A stretch of 64,000 bases of DNA. It comes from Sarcomyxa edulis. Lineage: Eukaryota > Basidiomycota > Agaricomycetes > Agaricales > Mycenaceae. Location: contig QUOL01000006.1 of NCBI GenBank assembly GCA_009761415.1, positions 1,674,001-1,738,000 of the forward strand. The letters are read 5' to 3'. This document shows positions 59,713 to 64,000 of the stretch, one piece after another. The position numbers and the translations under genes were made by a program. A model generated the notes under the pieces. It made no database searches and was not told the origin of the DNA. It worked only from the letters and a program-made list of their open reading frames with translations. Numbering within the stretch: the stretch's first letter is position 1; each line of letters starts with the position of its first letter.

Positions 59713-60161
59713 TCTTCCTTCGGAGACGACCCACTTCCAACCCACTTCGAAATTATCGCGATCGTCGTAGACGCCGTAGCCAAGCATGTACAAGCACCGA
59801 CAAAGCCCCTGTCGCACGGAACCAACGAGGAATTACAACGCAGTTCAGAGAACAGAAGTTGGAAGTAAGATGAAACATTAGATTCGTAGGAAGTCGTAAC
59901 GAGTCATATTGTATCCTACACGGGATATGATTACTTGGAGACTTGGGAATAGTGTACAGTGTATGAGAAAAGGAATATTATGTGAATGAAAGATGGAAAT
60001 GCTCGGAAGAATGGTGAAGAAGTAAAAGCAAAAGCATATTCAGAACAACAGGTGAAAGTATTAAGGACAACAGAGTGGACAAAGATACAGCGATAGAGAT
60101 AAGAGGGTGGCGTAAGGGAAGTGAAGGAGATCTAGGGGTAGTGTAGAGGAAATTGAATCCT
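59713..60161. other. Convergent 3' intergenic region
   Basis: 449 bases between the stops of the esterase (+) and the MARVEL-like gene (-). Purine-rich at 59,960-60,150. Frames here continue past the esterase only if its last intron is ignored. Confidence 0.45.
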
Positions 60162-60828
60162 CTATGCCCCATAGATCGAAACGTTGGGTCGTGGGCGGAA
60201 TTCCACCTTGTGAACGATCATAGCGATGAACAAGCACGTAGTCAATAGCCCTAAGATAAGCGTCAGCGACCAGTTTGGCTGAGAAAAGAAGAAAAAAGAC
60301 GAACATAATGCCCAGGCGATACCCTGGATGGCCACAATCCTAGAGCACTGGCTGAAGAATCTATCTTGACCATAGATCGCTCCAAAGTGCTGCAGTGGGT
60401 TCGAAACGCCGCAGTTGTGGCCACGGTATGGGGTAACTTGGTACATGACACCAGCACCGGTGCCCCAGAACACTGCCAATGTGAACGTTACGAATACGAT
60501 GACTTTATGAAAAGTCGTCAGAAAAAAGGAGAAAGGATACGCAAGAATAGAGAGACGCACTTCCGAAACTAGCGTAAACATGACCTATGAGGTATAGAAG
60601 AGAGTAGATGCACGCGAAGAGCAGAATGCCCAAGTCGTGCTTGTACTCCATTCCTGGGTAATTGGCATAGTTATTGCCTCCATTGTGCAGCTGCTGGGAG
60701 ACAAGGCCGAGCTCCGAGACGGTGAAAGCGAAGATGAGGAAGAATGTAATGGCGTAGAGGATACGTTTGGTTGTGAACCGTTTGGGGCGTTCGTCGACCT
60801 TGTCTTTTCTTTGGATTTTTTCAGACAT
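60162..60828 (-). CDS. Four- to five-helix membrane protein, MARVEL-like
   Basis: Two exons: 60828-60561 and 60502-60162; 202 aa. A basic, hydrophilic N-terminus (SEKIQRKDKVDERPKRF) precedes hydrophobic segments at about 23-45, 68-90, 92-110, 143-162 and 165-185. A loop with NCGVSNPLQHFG and SQCSR holds two Cys that could pair. The helix count, short cytosolic N-terminus and conserved Trp after helix 3 (AVFWGTGAGV) suit fungal MARVEL-domain proteins of membrane apposition or eisosome type, but the assignment is by general architecture only. The frame upstream of ATG 60828 belongs to no longer model. Confidence 0.7.
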
Positions 60829-63800
60829 GACTGAGGAGATTTTAGGAGGATTGAACGAGTGAACGAACTATGGGAGGACTTCTCAGAACGCGAAGGTCCT
60901 TTATATAGCTGGGGATAGGAGACATTAGGAAAGAAAAGGTCTCGTACCCCTGTATCTCCGACCGTATCGTCCCTATTGAGTTTCGATTTGTCAGATGAGA
61001 CAGTCAAATGAGAAAGCGAGTTATGATCATGAATATTCCGATGGCGCTCTCGCCCAATTCATTCGGTCGGACACGGAGATCTCCTGTACAAGCTGAATAA
61101 GATAGATCCTGGAAGCAAGTACTAGTCGCCGACTGTTCCGAGGGTATTGGCCAGTACATCGACCAGAGCTCGGCCAGTTTACGGCCAGGTGCATCACTGA
61201 TGGCGGCTGGCCCACAAGGTCGTCGTCCCAGAAGTGTCCCAGGTCTTGTCTCGGGAAATCACGACAAAGTTGAAGAGAAACTTTCACAAAACCCTCGGCA
61301 TTCGGTGCCGAGCATAATTGAGCCGGAGCTTGAACGCATTCGGACGCTCCGCCTTTGGTCCGCCTCAACCGCAAATTAGCCGCATTACCTCCTTTGCCGT
61401 TACATCACCCACTTTACCGCGACCATTCGCGCGAACTTGCGACCCACTGGATGCCCTAGCAGCTGGTCATGTACACACCATCTATTCCAGGTACAAACTC
61501 TAACGGAAGGAACATTTTGGGAACACCATTGGAGCTCGTATAAGGAGACCTCACCCATCATCGAACGGCGCCTACTGACAGAATCTTCTGGTATTATCTA
61601 CTCGAACGAAGGCAGAATCTGCCGCGGCTGTTCATCCACGCGTTCCTCCGACCCAGAGCCGAGGAAAACCGCGTCGAACCCGATGTGCTCCATGGTATCT
61701 CAGTGCGGTACAAGCAGAGATGCCACCGTCAGCCCCAAAACCGAATACCCTGCAGAACTCTGACGGTATAATTCTAGTAAACTCTACTTAAATACATTCA
61801 AAAGCTACCATTTGTCTCACAGCGATCAACGCAATTAGGCACTTCCTAACTAGCTCGGCACGTACGATGTTCACTCTAGCCTAATAACGGGCGGTCAAAA
61901 CCGAGTTGTGGTGGGGTATGAACCTGCCACTTAGACTGTAACGACAGTCCTAAACAATCGAGCACGGTATAAAAATATCTTGTGATTGCCTTTGGGTTTG
62001 AATTATTCTGGGATTACCACCCTGGATTCTCGTGTGCTTTTTCACTGATTTCCTGACTGGACGTCTTTGGGAGGTACTGTGCTAATCATCGCCCTACTGC
62101 TGAGCATGTATCGGAGATGTTATTGTAAGTTCATATCTAGGCTCCTTGTTGCCAAAGCTCCCGACGCGTTCACTTTCATTCACATCAAACCCTCCCAGTC
62201 TATCTGCAGTGAGTCATTTCCAGATCGTTCCAGTCCTCTCTGCTGATTAGAAGATCGCATCGGTACCGGTGGGTCACGATATGCGTACGATATCATCTTC
62301 AGTAATCGCAGATGTGTCAGTGGCCATGCACATGACTCGAACGTCACTGAGGTTGAACTCAGTCGAAGACTACTTATCTCTGGCATCTTGTATACCCCGT
62401 AAGTGTATGCCTCGTTGCGCGGAGATCATGCGAGACCGGTATGGGTTGCAGACACCTCTGAGCGTTATCTGAATGGGCACGTCGATTGTCTTTCTACGTG
62501 CAGCTTTGGGACATCATTAATCATTGTTCAATGCTACTCCGGTATCTTCCCAAATGGCGAAATGCTCTAGAACATTCGTCAAAAGCCCGTAATTTCGAAT
62601 TGGCTGGACCTTGTGGGGCAACTTTCACAAGCATGGGGGTCGCGACATTCTGTGGGGACTGGTAGGTTATCGGCGACGGTGGCAAGTCGACTGTAGAGAC
62701 ACAATTGTGTGACTATATGCGCCTGTATATGTGCGTAGATCCATCTGTCTAATGACAACGGAGCCTCTGGATACATGTACGAACATGTGAGGGTAGATCT
62801 TTCGTATAGTCGACAGTACCTGTTCATCGAGTATATGCGCATGTGCATGCGTACTGGCACCCGAAAGGAGCTGGGGCGGATGGTCCTTTGGATTCACAGC
62901 GAGATGATAGTTGGTGAACGACGTCAAGGAGTTGGGCTGCAAAGATCGGAGACCCACGGGGAGCCGCAGGTAGATTTCATGACGTCGACAATCTTTGATC
63001 GTCGCAACAAGGATGTCCTGCTCTAGAGCACCTTGGACTTTGGAGGCCTATCGTTTTTTTCAAACGGGGAGGTAGGAGTATTTCATCTACTCCACGGGGA
63101 AGAGGAGAAGAATATACATGGTACGCTTTAGAGGTCGTTCCGGAACGTGCCACTCAGGGCATGAGAGTGACGCGGCCTCGGTAAGAGTCGATCTTGGATG
63201 GGATATATGCGTGACGTCGACGTAGACCAATAAGTCTGTCTGGTGAGAACGAGATTTCGAGGTGTACGGAAGAGCCAGGAAGTGCCACCCAGCAAGTTGC
63301 AAGATACATTTGAGATTCGATAGTGATGATTTTTTTGGCCATTATCCCGTATTGACATCATGGTGTCATGTCACGGTGCGAGTTAGACAATAGAGCACTG
63401 GCCAGATTTATCGCACGTCTTCACGTAGATTCAAATGAGAGCCTGATAGGATACAGAGAATACACCTCATTGATTGTGTTGCCCAGTTTGAGCTGAAGGA
63501 TGTGAATTTGGGGCACACGTAGACAGACATCATCCAATGCAGTGAGGATACGCTTCTATACATTCGTGCGTTCTGTGTGTCGGATGTTAAGGCCTGAATA
63601 TGACAGTGCATCGGTGTATTGAAGGTCATCTTGAAGATTGAAAGTCATCTTGACGCGTACTGGGCATACGCACTTCAGTGGCAGCCATCGGTACGTGCAT
63701 ATTTAGAGCATATATGCGCGCCAAACTGTTCGCACGTTGAGTTTAGGTCTGTCCGATAGGCCCTGGGCTTCGCATTGAAGCTGAGGGATACTGTTTTTCT

Positions 63801-64000
63801 GGTCTGAATGCTAGGGGAAGAGGTAAGAAAGCTACACGAGGAAAGTTGAGCGAGCATACCACTGTATTGGTCGGTATGAATCATTGCATGCAGGTCATGC
63901 ATGACATAGGTAGAGACATGCCTGGGTTTGAGGACTGATACATATGCTGAGGAAGACCAAATGATAAAAGTGATCACTTCGCCACGACAGGACGATTTCC
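60829..64000. other. Right flank without recognisable genes
   Basis: About 3.2 kb. The frame at 61318-61503 (SRSLNAFGRSAFGPPQPQ) and the next one at 61437-61763 look somewhat protein-like but end early and match nothing I know. A splice at an acceptor ending tattccag (61490) could join parts of them. From 62,000 to 64,000 only short frames remain, with alternating TATGCGCATG-like purine/pyrimidine runs near 62,720-62,860. No tRNA, transposase or terminal repeats were seen. Confidence 0.4.

Overview
The window looks like nuclear DNA of a filamentous basidiomycete, most likely an Agaricomycete (mushroom-forming fungus). The evidence is dense, tightly spaced genes cut by many 50-65 nt GT-AG introns; a gene mix that includes an atypical G-alpha subunit, a cytochrome P450, a GH79 glucuronidase and GDSL and alpha/beta hydrolases; and protein sequences that read like homologues from that group. 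No bacterial, plasmid, viral or CRISPR feature is visible. I built the gene models by hand. Wherever a full exon list is given, the exon lengths sum to a whole number of codons and the phases agree at every junction.

Layout. 1-12 kb: a small DUF202-like membrane protein (-), mitochondrial OXA1 insertase (+), an endosomal/vacuolar-type Na+/H+ exchanger (+), a divergent G-protein alpha subunit (-), then about 3 kb without a recognisable gene. 12-17.5 kb: a Cbf1/USF-type bHLH factor (+) and a 14-exon cytochrome P450 (+) whose first intron has a GG donor. 17.7-24 kb: a large Lte1-like Ras-GEF (-), head-to-head with histone chaperone ASF1 (+). 25.4-31 kb: a secreted alpha/beta hydrolase (+), a Gfo/Idh/MocA oxidoreductase (-) and a BAP31/Yet ER protein (-). 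31-38 kb: Ubp6/USP14 deubiquitinase (+), an acylaminoacyl-peptidase-like S9 peptidase (+) and an SDR without the YxxxK motif (+). 38-46 kb: a 21-exon importin-13/Kap122-type karyopherin (-) and a Ser/Thr-rich single-pass membrane protein (-). 46 kb: a U2 snRNA gene (+). 46.7-54 kb: an unrecognised small protein (-), peroxisomal acyl-CoA oxidase with a PTS1 (-), a secreted, probably GPI-anchored GH79 enzyme (+) and a 19-bp tandem repeat. 54-61 kb: long-form tRNase Z (+), a secreted SGNH/GDSL esterase (+) and a MARVEL-like four-helix membrane protein (-). 61-64 kb: nothing recognisable.

Most genes are housekeeping functions: organelle biogenesis (OXA1, acyl-CoA oxidase), RNA processing (U2, tRNase Z), protein turnover (Ubp6, acylaminoacyl peptidase), chromatin and nuclear transport (ASF1, importin), and signalling (G-alpha, Ras-GEF). 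Secreted carbohydrate- or ester-active enzymes are mixed in, and no biosynthetic cluster is evident. The most unusual signals are the U2 gene hidden under spurious ORFs, the G-alpha with Thr in place of the catalytic Gln, the broken-looking P450 splice donor, 6-, 9- and 10-nt microexons, Cbf1-type E-boxes inside and upstream of the Cbf1-like gene, and a four-copy Ser-rich repeat in the Ras-GEF.
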